This document shows, piece after piece, positions 16,680-25,814 of a stretch of DNA of 64,000 bases; within the stretch, counting starts at the first letter, position 1, and the number at the start of each line of letters is the position of its first letter. The position numbers and the translations under genes were made by a program. The stretch covers positions 1-64,000 of the forward strand of contig JAGNWK010000002.1 in assembly GCA_017985985.1 (NCBI GenBank), written 5' to 3'. The notes under the pieces are model-generated. The model ran no database searches. It was not told where the DNA came from and saw nothing but the letters and a program-made list of their open reading frames with translations. Origin of the DNA: Oligoflexales bacterium (GTDB lineage: Bacteria; Bdellovibrionota_B; Oligoflexia; Oligoflexales; Bog-1112).

Positions 16680-17576
16680 ATGCAAAGTTCACTGTGGCTC
16701 CGGTCTGTGCTCTTCACGTGCTCCCTGTCGATATTCAGCAGCCTTGCCTTTTCTCACCCTTTAACCAAAGCTGTCTTGTCTGGTAATTACCAAAAAACAG
16801 TAGAACTCCTTGCCAAAGAATACATGGGTGCGAAAGTAAATGATCGGGACTTTCTCACAGGAGAAACGGCTCTTCTGGCAGCTATTAAAACTCGACGTGT
16901 CGAAATTGCAATGGAACTCTTGCGACATCCTCACATCGATATACGCAAAGTGGATCGTCAAGGTTACAGCCCACTTGTTTTGAGTGCTTACCTTGGACTT
17001 CCTAGTCTTGTACTTCATCTCTTACAGGCCGGAGCAAGGGAGAGCATCAATCAGGCTCTTTTACTAGCCATTACGAGCCAATCAAACCCAACCGATCGTA
17101 TAAGGTGCGTCACTCACTTACTGGCTTATCCGGAGGCTGATCTCAACCATCGAGACCTCCTTGGCTACACGGCTTTGCGACGGGCTGTCGAGTATCGTCA
17201 TATCGATCTGGTCACCTTGATCCTTCAACCCTCATTTATCCAACGTATACGTTTAGCGACATTACTCGATGCTATAGATGCTGCTTTAGGTAGTCCTCAA
17301 CTTTTGGACAGGTTGGGAGAAGCAGCTGTTCAATTGGATGCAAGAGGATTCGAACAAGTTTGGTTAACAGCCGAAGGAAAATCGAAGGTCTGCCCAATAT
17401 GCCTAGAAGGTTTCCTAAAAGATCAAATGGTAGCTACAACTTTATGTGGACACAGGCATCACTATGCCTGCCTTTTGGAACTTTGGATGGAAAATGCGGG
17501 AGCCGTGCGATGTGCCGGGTGCAATCAGAGACTAGCCACAATCGCTGTCATCCCTGGCAAAATTATTGAGGACTAA
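16680..17576 (+). CDS. Exported ankyrin-repeat protein with C-terminal RING-H2 finger
   Basis: From ATG 16680 the protein is 298 residues with signal peptide MQSSLWLRSVLFTCSLSIFS ending SLAFS. This start is preferred over ATG 16611, which adds 23 residues ahead of the signal. Ankyrin-like repeats follow (TGETALLAAIKTRRVEIAMEL, GYSPLVLSAYLGLPSLVLHLL, GYTALRRAVEYRHIDLVTL). The C-terminus has a complete C3H2C3 finger: CPIC, CGH, HYAC and CAGC, spaced C-x2-C-x14-C-x-H-x2-H-x2-C-x13-C-x2-C. RING-H2 domains are the E2-binding part of eukaryotic ubiquitin ligases, so a host-directed E3-like effector is a reasonable inference. It lies 36 nt (from 16611) downstream of the molybdenum-enzyme operon and convergent to a second ankyrin gene. 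Confidence 0.85.
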   Translation: MQSSLWLRSVLFTCSLSIFSSLAFSHPLTKAVLSGNYQKTVELLAKEYMGAKVNDRDFLTGETALLAAIKTRRVEIAMELLRHPHIDIRKVDRQGYSPLVLSAYLGLPSLVLHLLQAGARESINQALLLAITSQSNPTDRIRCVTHLLAYPEADLNHRDLLGYTALRRAVEYRHIDLVTLILQPSFIQRIRLATLLDAIDAALGSPQLLDRLGEAAVQLDARGFEQVWLTAEGKSKVCPICLEGFLKDQMVATTLCGHRHHYACLLELWMENAGAVRCAGCNQRLATIAVIPGKIIED

Positions 17577-17641
17577 GAGGCTGTACAAGAGTTCTCTCTG
17601 ACCGACGATGCTCCTCCCACCAGCTACCCGCTCGTCGCGAA

Positions 17642-18403
17642 TCACCAAACAAAAGCCGAACCAGACGCAGGAGGAGGAGGTGGTGGTGGACCAAAGAAAT
17701 CAGGGCCTCTTCCTGTGGTTTGAGGAGTATTTAAAGCTGCCCTCGCTCTCTTTTTAGGTCTGTTCCTGGAAACATCCTCTCGATCAGAAACGTCCTCTCC
17801 TGGTCTTGGAGATAAATGAGGTGCCCGTTCTTCTTCAACTTGGTGCGCTCTCTGCCGCCAAAGCACAGCTGGAAGAGGAAGAGGAAGAGGAGCCGGTACA
17901 CGATCTCCCTGCCCCCAGAAAGTAGGCACCTCTAGTGGAATTTCAGCTAGTGCTCCTGCCTGCTGTAGAGCATCTATCACAACTGGATTACGCACCTCAA
18001 AAGCCCTCTCTAGCGCTGTTCCCCCTCCTTCATCAAGAGCGTTCACCGGGACCCCTGCTTCCAACAAAAAATTTATAATTTGCACAGTATGCTCATGTCC
18101 GTTTAAAGCAGCTAAATGTAAGGCTGTTAAACCGTCATTATCCATAGCCATGGGTTCTGCACCTGCTGCCAGTAAGACCTCGACCGCATCTAAATGACCT
18201 CCCTGCACAGCGAGATGCAAAGCCGTAGCACCTTGTTCATCATCCTGTTCTTCAAGATCGGCCTCCGCAGCTATTTCCGCAACAATTTCCGGAATATTTC
18301 CAACACGTGCAGCACGGTGCAAGGGGGTCGTGACCGCAGAAAGCTGCGGTAAAAAAGAACAGAAAGATAAAAAAGTGACAAAGACGATCTGACTTTTTTT
18401 CAT
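17642..18403 (-). CDS. Exported ankyrin-repeat protein with NLS-like patch and poly-proline tail
   Basis: 253 residues. A signal peptide (MKKSQIVFVTFLSFCSFLPQ, cleavage near LSA) precedes about four ankyrin repeats (25-150), with clean consensus such as GATALHLAVQGGHLDAVEVL and GLTALHLAALNGHEHTV. A long Pro-rich, charged tail follows, carrying the basic cluster RNRPKKRAR (213-221), which fits a monopartite nuclear localisation signal, and FFG followed by seven prolines (236-245), similar to EVH1/profilin-type ligands. Ankyrin proteins of this sort are common in bacteria living in or on eukaryotes. No enzymatic domain is visible. It ends 65 bp from the convergent ankyrin-RING gene. Confidence 0.82.
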   Translation of the reverse strand: MKKSQIVFVTFLSFCSFLPQLSAVTTPLHRAARVGNIPEIVAEIAAEADLEEQDDEQGATALHLAVQGGHLDAVEVLLAAGAEPMAMDNDGLTALHLAALNGHEHTVQIINFLLEAGVPVNALDEGGGTALERAFEVRNPVVIDALQQAGALAEIPLEVPTFWGQGDRVPAPLPLPLPAVLWRQRAHQVEEERAPHLSPRPGEDVSDREDVSRNRPKKRARAALNTPQTTGRGPDFFGPPPPPPPASGSAFVW

Positions 18404-18574
18404 ATTTTATTTTTCCTACTGAAAAACTTGTTCGCTAAAGTTGCCAAGTTGTACAGCAGCCACCCCCATTTTCAAGCACTATTTTGCATAGCGCTTGTAC
18501 TACGCCAATTTATTGGGATTATTTATGAAGGACAGCGCTGCGACTGAGGCCTGTCTTGCGGACGTCGAATGAAC

Positions 18575-20263
18575 CTAACGACTAACCCCCTGATAACGAA
18601 TTCGTCTCGGGGTCAGAGCATCTGTACCTTTTCTTCGTTTAAAGTCTTGCTCGTAGTCGGTGTAGTGCCCATCAAACCAGTACACTTCACTGTCTCCTTC
18701 AAATGCAAGGATATGGGTCGCTACACGATCGAGGAACCAGCGATCATGACTGATAATCACGGCACAACCAGCAAAGTTCAACAAGGCTTCCTCCAAGGCT
18801 CTTAGGGTGTGAACATCGAGATCATTCGAAGGTTCATCGAGCAAGATCAGGTTAGCACCTTCTTTTAGAAGCAGAGCCAACTGCACCCGATTTTTCTCTC
18901 CCCCGGAAAGAGATTTTACCAGCTTCTGTTGATCTGTTCCTACAAAGTTAAACTGCGACACATAGGCTCTAGCGTTGACTTCACGCTTCCCAATCGTCAG
19001 AAACTCTGCTCCCCCAGAGATCAATTCGTACACTGTCTTGTCTGTATCTAACACAGAACGAAGCTGCTCCATATAACCGAGCTTCACAGTCGAACCAGTA
19101 CGGAAGGTACCAGAGTCAGGTTTTTCCTCTCCCGTCATGAGACGGAATAAAGTCGTCTTCCCAGCACCGTTCGGTCCGACGACACCGACAATGCCCCCCG
19201 GAGGAAGATTAAAACTCAGGTCCTTATAGAGCAATTTTGGACCATAAGTTTTCGCGATGGACTGAGCCTCTATAACAACATTACCAAGACGAGGACCTGG
19301 TGGAATATAGATTTTCAAATCTTGGGCTAATTGCTCTTGCTCTTGCTCCAGCATATTCTCATAGGCACCGATACGAGCCTTGCTCTTAGCCTGTCTGGCT
19401 CTCGGCGACATTCGAATCCACTCGAGTTCTCTCTCTAAAAACTTCTGTCTTTTATCCTCACCCTTTGCTTCGATATCGAGGCGTTTCTGCTTTTGCTCGA
19501 GCCATCCAGAGTAGTTGCCGCGGTAAGGGATCCCCTGGCCACGATCCAGCTCTAAGATCCAACCAGCGACATTGTCTAGGAAGTAGCGATCATGGGTCAC
19601 GGCAATGACCGTGCCCTTATACGCTTGTAGATGTTTTTCCAACCAGGCGACTGACTGAGCATCGAGATGGTTCGTAGGCTCGTCAAGGAGAAGAATATCT
19701 GGTTCTTGAAGTAGCAGCCGACACAAGGCAACCCGACGCCTTTCACCCCCTGACAATTCTGAGACTTTTTGGTCAGAAGGAGGACAGCGCAAAGCTTCCA
19801 TGGCAAATTGGAGCTTATCATCAAGAGACCAGGCATTGGTCTTGTCGAGCTGATCTTGAACATAAGCCTGCTCCACGATGAGCTTTTCCATGGCATCTGG
19901 GTCGAGATCCGGGTCTGCAAACTTCTCGTTGATGCGATCAAACCTGGCCAAAAGATCGACGACCTCTTTCACTCCCTGAGAAACGATCTCTTTTACTGTC
20001 AAAGATCCATCCAGATGGGGTTCTTGCTCCAAATAGCCCACACTGTAGCCGGGCGAAAGATGAGCTTCTCCAATAAAATTGGTCTCAACTCCAGCCATAA
20101 TTCTAAGTAAAGTACTTTTCCCAGAACCATTTAGACCCAAAACACCAATCTTAGCCCCATAGAAGTAGGACAGGGAAATCCCCTTTAGGACATCCTTTGT
20201 CCCGTGGACTTTGCCCACCTTGACCATGGAGTAAATGATTTTCTTATCGTCGACTGTTGACAT
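18575..20263 (-). CDS. ettA: Energy-dependent translational throttle protein EttA (ABC-F)
   Basis: ABC-F ATPase that binds the ribosomal E site and gates the first steps of elongation according to the ATP/ADP ratio. At 562 residues it has the family's usual length. Two ABC domains are visible: Walker A GLNGSGKST and GPNGAGKTT; signatures LSGGERRRVALCR and LSGGEKNRVQLAL; Walker B LLLDEPTNHLD and LILLDEPSNDLD. An inter-domain linker contains SPRARQAKSKARIGAYENM, as in EttA, and there is a toe-like insertion in domain 1. No membrane segments. ATG 20263 gives the typical N-terminus. It stands alone between the ankyrin gene and the divergent REC-TPR gene. Confidence 0.95.
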   Translation of the reverse strand: MSTVDDKKIIYSMVKVGKVHGTKDVLKGISLSYFYGAKIGVLGLNGSGKSTLLRIMAGVETNFIGEAHLSPGYSVGYLEQEPHLDGSLTVKEIVSQGVKEVVDLLARFDRINEKFADPDLDPDAMEKLIVEQAYVQDQLDKTNAWSLDDKLQFAMEALRCPPSDQKVSELSGGERRRVALCRLLLQEPDILLLDEPTNHLDAQSVAWLEKHLQAYKGTVIAVTHDRYFLDNVAGWILELDRGQGIPYRGNYSGWLEQKQKRLDIEAKGEDKRQKFLERELEWIRMSPRARQAKSKARIGAYENMLEQEQEQLAQDLKIYIPPGPRLGNVVIEAQSIAKTYGPKLLYKDLSFNLPPGGIVGVVGPNGAGKTTLFRLMTGEEKPDSGTFRTGSTVKLGYMEQLRSVLDTDKTVYELISGGAEFLTIGKREVNARAYVSQFNFVGTDQQKLVKSLSGGEKNRVQLALLLKEGANLILLDEPSNDLDVHTLRALEEALLNFAGCAVIISHDRWFLDRVATHILAFEGDSEVYWFDGHYTDYEQDFKRRKGTDALTPRRIRYQGVSR

Positions 20264-20421
20264 ATTCTCCCCAGTTTATTTGGAAACGTCTCATAAGTCA
20301 TTGAATGGAGGGATATTAAGAGATTCTAAAAATCTTGTCATGCTTAATTTATTTCCTCAAATCCCGATAGATAAACTGCACCTTCAGGGAGATCTTTAGA
20401 GTAAAGGTCTAAGTCAAATTT

Positions 20422-20439
20422 AAGATCAGCTGAGATCTT
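20422..20439. promoter_or_regulatory. Dyad AAGATC-n6-GATCTT upstream of the REC-TPR gene
   Basis: Perfect 6-bp arms at 20422-20427 and 20434-20439, 20 bases before the ATG at 20460, in the divergent region between ettA and the response-regulator gene. It could be an operator or a leader hairpin. No T tract follows. Confidence 0.35.
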
Positions 20440-20459
20440 GAAAAGGTATAGTCAAGGAT

Positions 20460-21839
20460 ATGAGCCCACAAGATTCTTCATCACAACATGGAGCCACACT
20501 CCCCAAAAAAATTCTCGTCATAGACGATGATGAATCCATAGGAATTCTAGTCAAACAGATTCTTGAAGAGTCTGGCATTCCCACTGTAGAAGCCTTTGAT
20601 CAATCATCTTCTGCATGGGATAGTGCCCAACGTGAGACCTATGATTTCATCATTATGGATTGGAAAATGCCTGAAATCAGTGGCCCAGCTCTCCTCAATC
20701 GCTTCAGACATCATCCCTTCTACTATAAAGTGCCGATCATAGTTTCATCTGGATTTCTGGGTAAAGAAGACCTCGTCCTGCTCGGCGAATTTTTCCTCGT
20801 CGGCAAATTTGAAAAACCCGTACAGAAAGGTTCCTTTATCAGAAAAGTTGCCGAACTATATGCAGAATTCAACTGGTTTGACAGCAAAGAAAAACAACTG
20901 ACAGAAATTCTATCTCAAATGAAAAATGAGATAGATTCTTCAAACTTGATTAAAACTTTTGAGACTATTCTTTCTGAGGCTAAAAAGCCACTACCCATCG
21001 GAATTTCTGCGGCACGTATTCTTATGGCTGAAAAAAAGTATAAAGACGCAGAACATATTCTTATGTTTATTTTAGATAAATTTCCAGATTCTATTTTTGC
21101 TTTACAGGAATTAGGCAAACTCCATCTCATCAACAAATCCTACGATGCAGCTAAACGTGCATTAATGGGTGCTTTTAAAAAATCACCGAAGAACTTGGAG
21201 AGATTAAATTTACTCGGCAATGTATCCATGCAGACGATGGAGCTCGAAGAAGCTGGGCAATATTTTAGCAAAGCTCTTGAGCTTGATCCTATGAGCAAGA
21301 TGGCTCATAAGGGGAATAAAGTTATTGAAAACATAAGCACCTTCATGAGTCAAAGCGACCTCGAAGGTATTCCCCACTCTTTTGCAAGTATGCTGAACGC
21401 CGTTGGAATTTCTTTTGTCAAAAATCAAGACTTTGATAAAGGAGTCGAGCACTACAAATCTGCCTTACCTTACGTACAGGACGAAGATCTCAAAGCTAAG
21501 ATTTTGTTTAACATCGCTCTAGCGTTTATACGATCGAAGAAACCCAAAGAAGCATTGCCCTGGTTACAAAAATCAGCCGGTCTATCTGTTCAGTTTGCAA
21601 AGGCAAAAGAGCTACTGCCAAAAGTCGAGGAAATCGTAAAGAAAATTAAGGAAAAACCTGTTAAAAAAGATCTTACAGATCAGTATGATCCCGACTCACC
21701 ATCAGACACTGAGTTCCCCATTCATGATGATATGAGTGGCTTGGAGCCAAGTTTCGAAGATGATCTCCTAAGCCATAATGACCTTGCCTCCGATGATAAC
21801 GATGAATATTTCCCCTCTGGTAAAAATCCCATTATTTAG
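20460..21839 (+). CDS. Response regulator receiver protein with TPR repeats
   Basis: 459 residues. The N-terminal REC domain has the acidic pair DDDES, the phospho-acceptor Asp in DFIIMDWKMPE, and the conserved Lys in GKFEKPVQ. A C-terminal array of tetratricopeptide repeats (about 160-410, for example NLERLNLLGNVSMQTMELEEA) suggests protein-protein output instead of DNA binding. The tail is acidic and Ser/Asp-rich. REC-TPR proteins of this layout are common in Bdellovibrionota and Deltaproteobacteria. No cognate kinase is adjacent. Confidence 0.85.
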   Translation: MSPQDSSSQHGATLPKKILVIDDDESIGILVKQILEESGIPTVEAFDQSSSAWDSAQRETYDFIIMDWKMPEISGPALLNRFRHHPFYYKVPIIVSSGFLGKEDLVLLGEFFLVGKFEKPVQKGSFIRKVAELYAEFNWFDSKEKQLTEILSQMKNEIDSSNLIKTFETILSEAKKPLPIGISAARILMAEKKYKDAEHILMFILDKFPDSIFALQELGKLHLINKSYDAAKRALMGAFKKSPKNLERLNLLGNVSMQTMELEEAGQYFSKALELDPMSKMAHKGNKVIENISTFMSQSDLEGIPHSFASMLNAVGISFVKNQDFDKGVEHYKSALPYVQDEDLKAKILFNIALAFIRSKKPKEALPWLQKSAGLSVQFAKAKELLPKVEEIVKKIKEKPVKKDLTDQYDPDSPSDTEFPIHDDMSGLEPSFEDDLLSHNDLASDDNDEYFPSGKNPII

Positions 21840-21995
21840 GAACGATCCCACAAGTCGTCTAGCTGCGTTATTTCCATCGCTGCGCTGTCGTTCATCGTAT
21901 ATTTCCTTGATAGGAAGTGGCTGCCCCTGTGAAACTGTGAATATCATTGGTTTTACACCAGCTGCACATTTTTCCAGTAAACCTGCTTCTTGCTG

Positions 21996-22499
21996 CTATA
22001 GCCTATATTTCTGCTTCAACTTTTCTTCAACAAGCAGAGGGACGAGTTGCGAGAGACTGCCTCCCAATTTAGCAATCTCTTTCACCAACGAGGAGGAGAT
22101 GTGACTGAGATCTTGACGTGTTGGGATAAACATCGTCTCAAGATCCTTACACAGCGTGCGATTCATCATTGCCATCTGCATCTCATAGACAAAATCAGCC
22201 TCAGTTCTCAGCCCTCTCAGCAGAACATGTGCTTTTTGGGAAAGAGCATGTTCGATCGCTAAACCGGAAAAAGAAGATATCCGGATATTAGAGCTGATTC
22301 CTTTGCAGACCTCCTCGAGAATGCGTGTTCGCTCTAATACGCTAAACTCCTCTTTTTTTGTCGCGTTGTTGCCGATACTCACGACAAGCTCGTCGAAAAT
22401 TTTACTCCCTCTCTCGATGATATCTAGGTGCCCATAGGTAAGGGGATCAAAAGTACCTACATAAATTGCAATTTTAGGACTCGAAACTTTGGCCTTCAT
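21996..22499 (-). CDS. coaD: Phosphopantetheine adenylyltransferase
   Basis: CoaD catalyses the penultimate step of coenzyme A synthesis, adenylating 4'-phosphopantetheine. The nucleotidyltransferase signature GTFDPLTYGHLDII (TxGH) lies near the N-terminus, RGLRTEADFVYEMQMAMMNR in the middle, and the ISSSLVKE motif (family ISSTxxR) near residue 130. ATG 22499 (167 residues, MKAKVSSPKIAIYVG) is chosen because GGAG lies about 11 nt upstream; it overlaps the 3' end of rsmD by 26 nt, the usual rsmD-coaD arrangement. Confidence 0.95.
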   Translation of the reverse strand: MKAKVSSPKIAIYVGTFDPLTYGHLDIIERGSKIFDELVVSIGNNATKKEEFSVLERTRILEEVCKGISSNIRISSFSGLAIEHALSQKAHVLLRGLRTEADFVYEMQMAMMNRTLCKDLETMFIPTRQDLSHISSSLVKEIAKLGGSLSQLVPLLVEEKLKQKYRL

Positions 22500-23109
22500 T
22501 TGGTTTTTTTCTCCATATGAGAATCGCTGTATCACCATATTTCTTGCGTTTCAAACATTCCCACCCCCCCCTGCTAAAACATGCATCTCCGTGCCTCGCC
22601 TCATGGGCCTGAAGCTGCTTAGAGCTGAGCTCGCAGAGGAATATCGTCTCCTCCTCGACGAACGAGAGCACACCAAGGAGGTTTTCAATGATAGCAACAC
22701 CTTCATCATAGGGCGGATCAGCCCAGAACATGAGTTTTGAATGTTTAGGAAGCAGGGACTTCATCTCGCTGCGTTGCAGATGAGTGATGTCTTTAGAGAT
22801 CACTTTGATGGGATGGGGGTCTATATCCTGCTTTTTAAATCTAAGCACAGCGTTTTTAATATTTTCTTTGAGCGCTTTTTCAGCTTGCTTGTCCGTCTCT
22901 ACGAACAAGCAACCCTGAGCTCCTGAGCTCAGCATCTGGAGCCCGACGGAACCACTCCCGGCAAAGAAGTCAACAAAAGTCACATCTTCGAGATCTGCGC
23001 CGAGCAGATGAACAAGAGACTCTCTCACTCGACTTGAAGTCGGACGGGTGCTTTGTCCAGAAGGAGTCCGCAAAGCCATTCCGCGAAGGAATCCAAGGCC
23101 TATTTTCAT
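22474..23109 (-). CDS. rsmD: 16S rRNA (guanine(966)-N(2))-methyltransferase RsmD
   Basis: SAM-dependent methylase of G966 in 16S rRNA. Visible are the N-terminal RGMALRTPSGQSTRPTSSRV segment, the SAM-binding motif VDFFAGSGSVGLQMLSSGA and the catalytic WADPPYDEG (N/DPPY). At 211 residues it is slightly longer than typical. It overlaps coaD downstream and is divergent from speA across a 143-bp region that must hold both promoters. Confidence 0.93.
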   Translation of the reverse strand: MKIGLGFLRGMALRTPSGQSTRPTSSRVRESLVHLLGADLEDVTFVDFFAGSGSVGLQMLSSGAQGCLFVETDKQAEKALKENIKNAVLRFKKQDIDPHPIKVISKDITHLQRSEMKSLLPKHSKLMFWADPPYDEGVAIIENLLGVLSFVEEETIFLCELSSKQLQAHEARHGDACFSRGGWECLKRKKYGDTAILIWRKKPNEGQSFES

Positions 23110-23252
23110 GTTTACACCTATAGTCTTTTATTATAAACAGGGAGCCTGGTTAAGCCATTAAAAACAAGCTACCTAGACCCCTGTTATGATTAGATTTTTC
23201 CTGGAGAGATCTCTTATCACGCAGCCTTTTACACAGAGGAACTAAAGAAGAA

Positions 23253-25187
23253 ATGAGCATTCGCCAACTACACGAATCTATAGAGCACGCAGGCATCGCA
23301 GAGTGGGGAGCCGGTTATTTCTCTATAGATAAGGCTGGTCATGTGGTTTGCACGCCTCATGGCAAAGACAAAGGCAGCGTATCACTGCCTGAACTTATTC
23401 AACAAGCTAAAAAGCAGTCCGTATCAACCCCAATGATCGTTCGCTTCCCTCAAATTATTAAGAGTCAGATGCAAAAAATGCACCTAGCTTTTAAGAACGC
23501 GGTTCATGAATTTAACTATCATGGACATCATTTCGGGGTCTTCCCTTTTAAGGTGAACCAACGTCGAGAATTCATCGACGCCATCGTCTCCTGCGGCGAA
23601 GATCTCCACTGGGGGCTCGAAGCTGGGAGCAAGACTGAATTTGTGGCAGCGCTCAGCTACCCGATCAGCAAAGATGCTCTGTTCATTTGCAATGGTTTCA
23701 AAGACTCTGAATTTGTAGATATGGCATTTATTGCTTCTACACTAGGCCGACGAGTTGTCCTGGTTGTAGAAGGCCCCGATGAGCTCGAGCTCATCATCCA
23801 ACACATGAAAAAACCTGGTATGGATCTCAGCCGCTGTCCTGAAATAGGACTGAGAGTCCGCCTCTATAGCAAAGGAGCTGGCAAATGGGAGAACTCCTCC
23901 GGGCAGTCCTCTAAATTTGGACTCACCGCTGTCGAGATCATGCATGCCCTGAGCCTCATAGAAGAAAACAACCTCAAGTCTCGACTGACCATGCTGCACT
24001 TCCACATAGGCTCTCAAATCACAGCGATCAAGAGATTCAAAGACGCCCTGCGAGAAGCGGCTAGAGTTTACAGTAAAATCATCAAGTTAGGCTTCACCCC
24101 CTCCCTCTTGAATATAGGTGGTGGGGTAGGTGTCGACTATGATGGAAGTCAAACGTCGTCTATGTCGAGTGCAAATTACACTCTTCAAGAATTTGCCAAC
24201 GATGCTGTCTACGTCATCGGCGAAGTCTGCAAAAATGAAGATGTCCGTTGCCCACACATCGTGACAGAGTCCGGACGAGCGATCGCTGCCTATCACTCCG
24301 TTGTCGTAACCGATATTCGTGAAGTGCAAGGAGAAGAAAGCTTGGAAGGCATCATCAGTCCAAAATTCAGACCCAACCTTCAAGAGGCCCATAAAAGCAT
24401 CGTTGAAATAGACTACATCTTGAAGAACATCAGCAGTAAGAACTTCAGCGAATACTACCATGACGCTGTCGAGCTCAATGATGACCTCTTCACTCTCTTC
24501 AATTTGGGTTACATCAGCCTAAAAGAAAGAGCTATCGCAGAAGACCTTTTCCACAAAATATGCTTAAAAACGCTATCTTTTGCCTCATCTCTTAAGCATC
24601 CTCCGGAAGAGTTTGTCTCTCTGCAAAAACTGAAAGTTGCGAAGTATCTCGCAAACTTCTCCATTTTTCAGTCCATCCCCGACTCCTGGGCCGTCGACCA
24701 ACTTTTCCCAATTTTGCCTCTCTCAAGGCACTTAGAGAAGCCCACTCATAAAGGGACCATCGTCGATATCACTTGCGATAGTGATGGCTGCCTCGATCGC
24801 TTTATTGATAGAAGACAAGAGAGAAATTCCCTCGACCTTCATAGTCCAAACGGGGAGCCCTACTACCTTGGATTCTTCCTCGTGGGAGCCTATCAGGAAA
24901 GTCTTGCTAACGAGCACAATCTGTTCGGAGCCATTCACGAAGTAGAAGTACTTCTCAAGGAAGATCAGACCTGGGAGATCACAAAAGTCACGCAGGGAGA
25001 CCCCATCAAAGAGCTCCTGATCTGCCGAAACTACTCCATAGAAGAACTGATGGAAAACTATAAATGTTTCGTAAGTGAAGCTGTCGAAACGGGACGGATT
25101 AATAAAGAAGAGGCATCTGACATCATCCATAAGATTTCAGAATGCTTCAACTTATATCCCTATCTCAAAGAGGAGGGCGTAATGTGA
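23253..25187 (+). CDS. speA: Biosynthetic arginine decarboxylase
   Basis: PLP-dependent fold-III decarboxylase converting arginine to agmatine for polyamine synthesis; 644 residues, as in SpeA enzymes. The PLP lysine is in FGVFPFKVNQRREFIDAI. The substrate-barrel motifs SKFGLTAVEIMHAL, LHFHIGSQIT, LNIGGGVGVDYDG and TESGRAIAAYHSV are clear. The C-terminal active-site part includes CDSDGCLDRF. ATG 23253 follows an A/G-rich ribosome site (GAGGAACTAAAGAAGAA). With arginase at 10-11 kb it forms the other branch of arginine use; agmatinase or agmatine deiminase is not in the window. Confidence 0.95.
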   Translation: MSIRQLHESIEHAGIAEWGAGYFSIDKAGHVVCTPHGKDKGSVSLPELIQQAKKQSVSTPMIVRFPQIIKSQMQKMHLAFKNAVHEFNYHGHHFGVFPFKVNQRREFIDAIVSCGEDLHWGLEAGSKTEFVAALSYPISKDALFICNGFKDSEFVDMAFIASTLGRRVVLVVEGPDELELIIQHMKKPGMDLSRCPEIGLRVRLYSKGAGKWENSSGQSSKFGLTAVEIMHALSLIEENNLKSRLTMLHFHIGSQITAIKRFKDALREAARVYSKIIKLGFTPSLLNIGGGVGVDYDGSQTSSMSSANYTLQEFANDAVYVIGEVCKNEDVRCPHIVTESGRAIAAYHSVVVTDIREVQGEESLEGIISPKFRPNLQEAHKSIVEIDYILKNISSKNFSEYYHDAVELNDDLFTLFNLGYISLKERAIAEDLFHKICLKTLSFASSLKHPPEEFVSLQKLKVAKYLANFSIFQSIPDSWAVDQLFPILPLSRHLEKPTHKGTIVDITCDSDGCLDRFIDRRQERNSLDLHSPNGEPYYLGFFLVGAYQESLANEHNLFGAIHEVEVLLKEDQTWEITKVTQGDPIKELLICRNYSIEELMENYKCFVSEAVETGRINKEEASDIIHKISECFNLYPYLKEEGVM

Positions 25188-25260
25188 TAAAGCTTTTTAT
25201 ATTTTTTCCGAAGGGTTAAAATATAGGAGCTTCTTCCCAGATTTAAGTATAGAGGTCCAT

Positions 25261-25743
25261 ATGGCTCTGAACTACCGCATAGAAAACAACCCTCAAGGGG
25301 ATACAGTCCACTTCACGGGAAAGATTAATGAGGATGCAGAGCTTACTTTCGCTGACCTTGCTAAAAACAAAGTTGCGAACCACTGTACCTTTAATCTTAA
25401 AGAAATTGAGATGATCAACAGCTGTGGAGTTCGAGCTTGGATCAATTTTTTAAGGCTCATTGAAAAGGGCCGCGAGATTGTCCTTGCTGAATGCACTCCA
25501 GAAATTGTCAGTCAGATCAATATGATTCCTCACTTCAAAGGCACAGCAAAGGTTCAATCTCTATACGCTAGTTACATCTGTGAAGACTGCGACACTCACA
25601 AATTAGAGATGTTCACCCAGGGGGTGAACATGCCTCTTTCTCCAGATCAAAAACTTCCAGAAGTAATCTGTCCGAACTGTAAAAAACCAATGGAAATGGA
25701 AGAGCTCGAAGACGAATTTTTTGCTTGGGTCTCAGGGGCCTAG
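25261..25743 (+). CDS. STAS-domain protein with C-terminal zinc ribbon
   Basis: 160 residues. Residues 1-105 look like a STAS (anti-sigma factor antagonist) domain, with the family's central segment CTFNLKEIEMINSCGVRAWI where NSCGV corresponds to the DSSG phosphorylation loop; Ser is retained. The C-terminal part has two CxxC pairs, CEDC and CPNC, 45-50 residues apart, consistent with a zinc ribbon. AGAGG lies 5 nt before the ATG. It stands 73 bp after speA and 71 bp before a diguanylate cyclase on the same strand, so a signalling role is likely; the partner is unknown. Confidence 0.7.
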   Translation: MALNYRIENNPQGDTVHFTGKINEDAELTFADLAKNKVANHCTFNLKEIEMINSCGVRAWINFLRLIEKGREIVLAECTPEIVSQINMIPHFKGTAKVQSLYASYICEDCDTHKLEMFTQGVNMPLSPDQKLPEVICPNCKKPMEMEELEDEFFAWVSGA

Positions 25744-25814
25744 CGCTAAATACAGTGCCTGATACACCTTATGCCTTCTAAATCGAATTTACAGTGAAGT
25801 AAGGGGGTTAGACT

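Noticed and set aside
20340-20459. Promoter for the REC-TPR gene
   Set aside because: Several AT-rich hexamers fit loosely; none has both boxes at good spacing, so only the dyad is listed.
21838-21860. Similarity between the sequence after the REC-TPR gene and that after the PP2C gene (about 49680-49700)
   Set aside because: Only a short partial match (CCCACAA-n-TCGT-n-TAG); too weak to call a repeat family.
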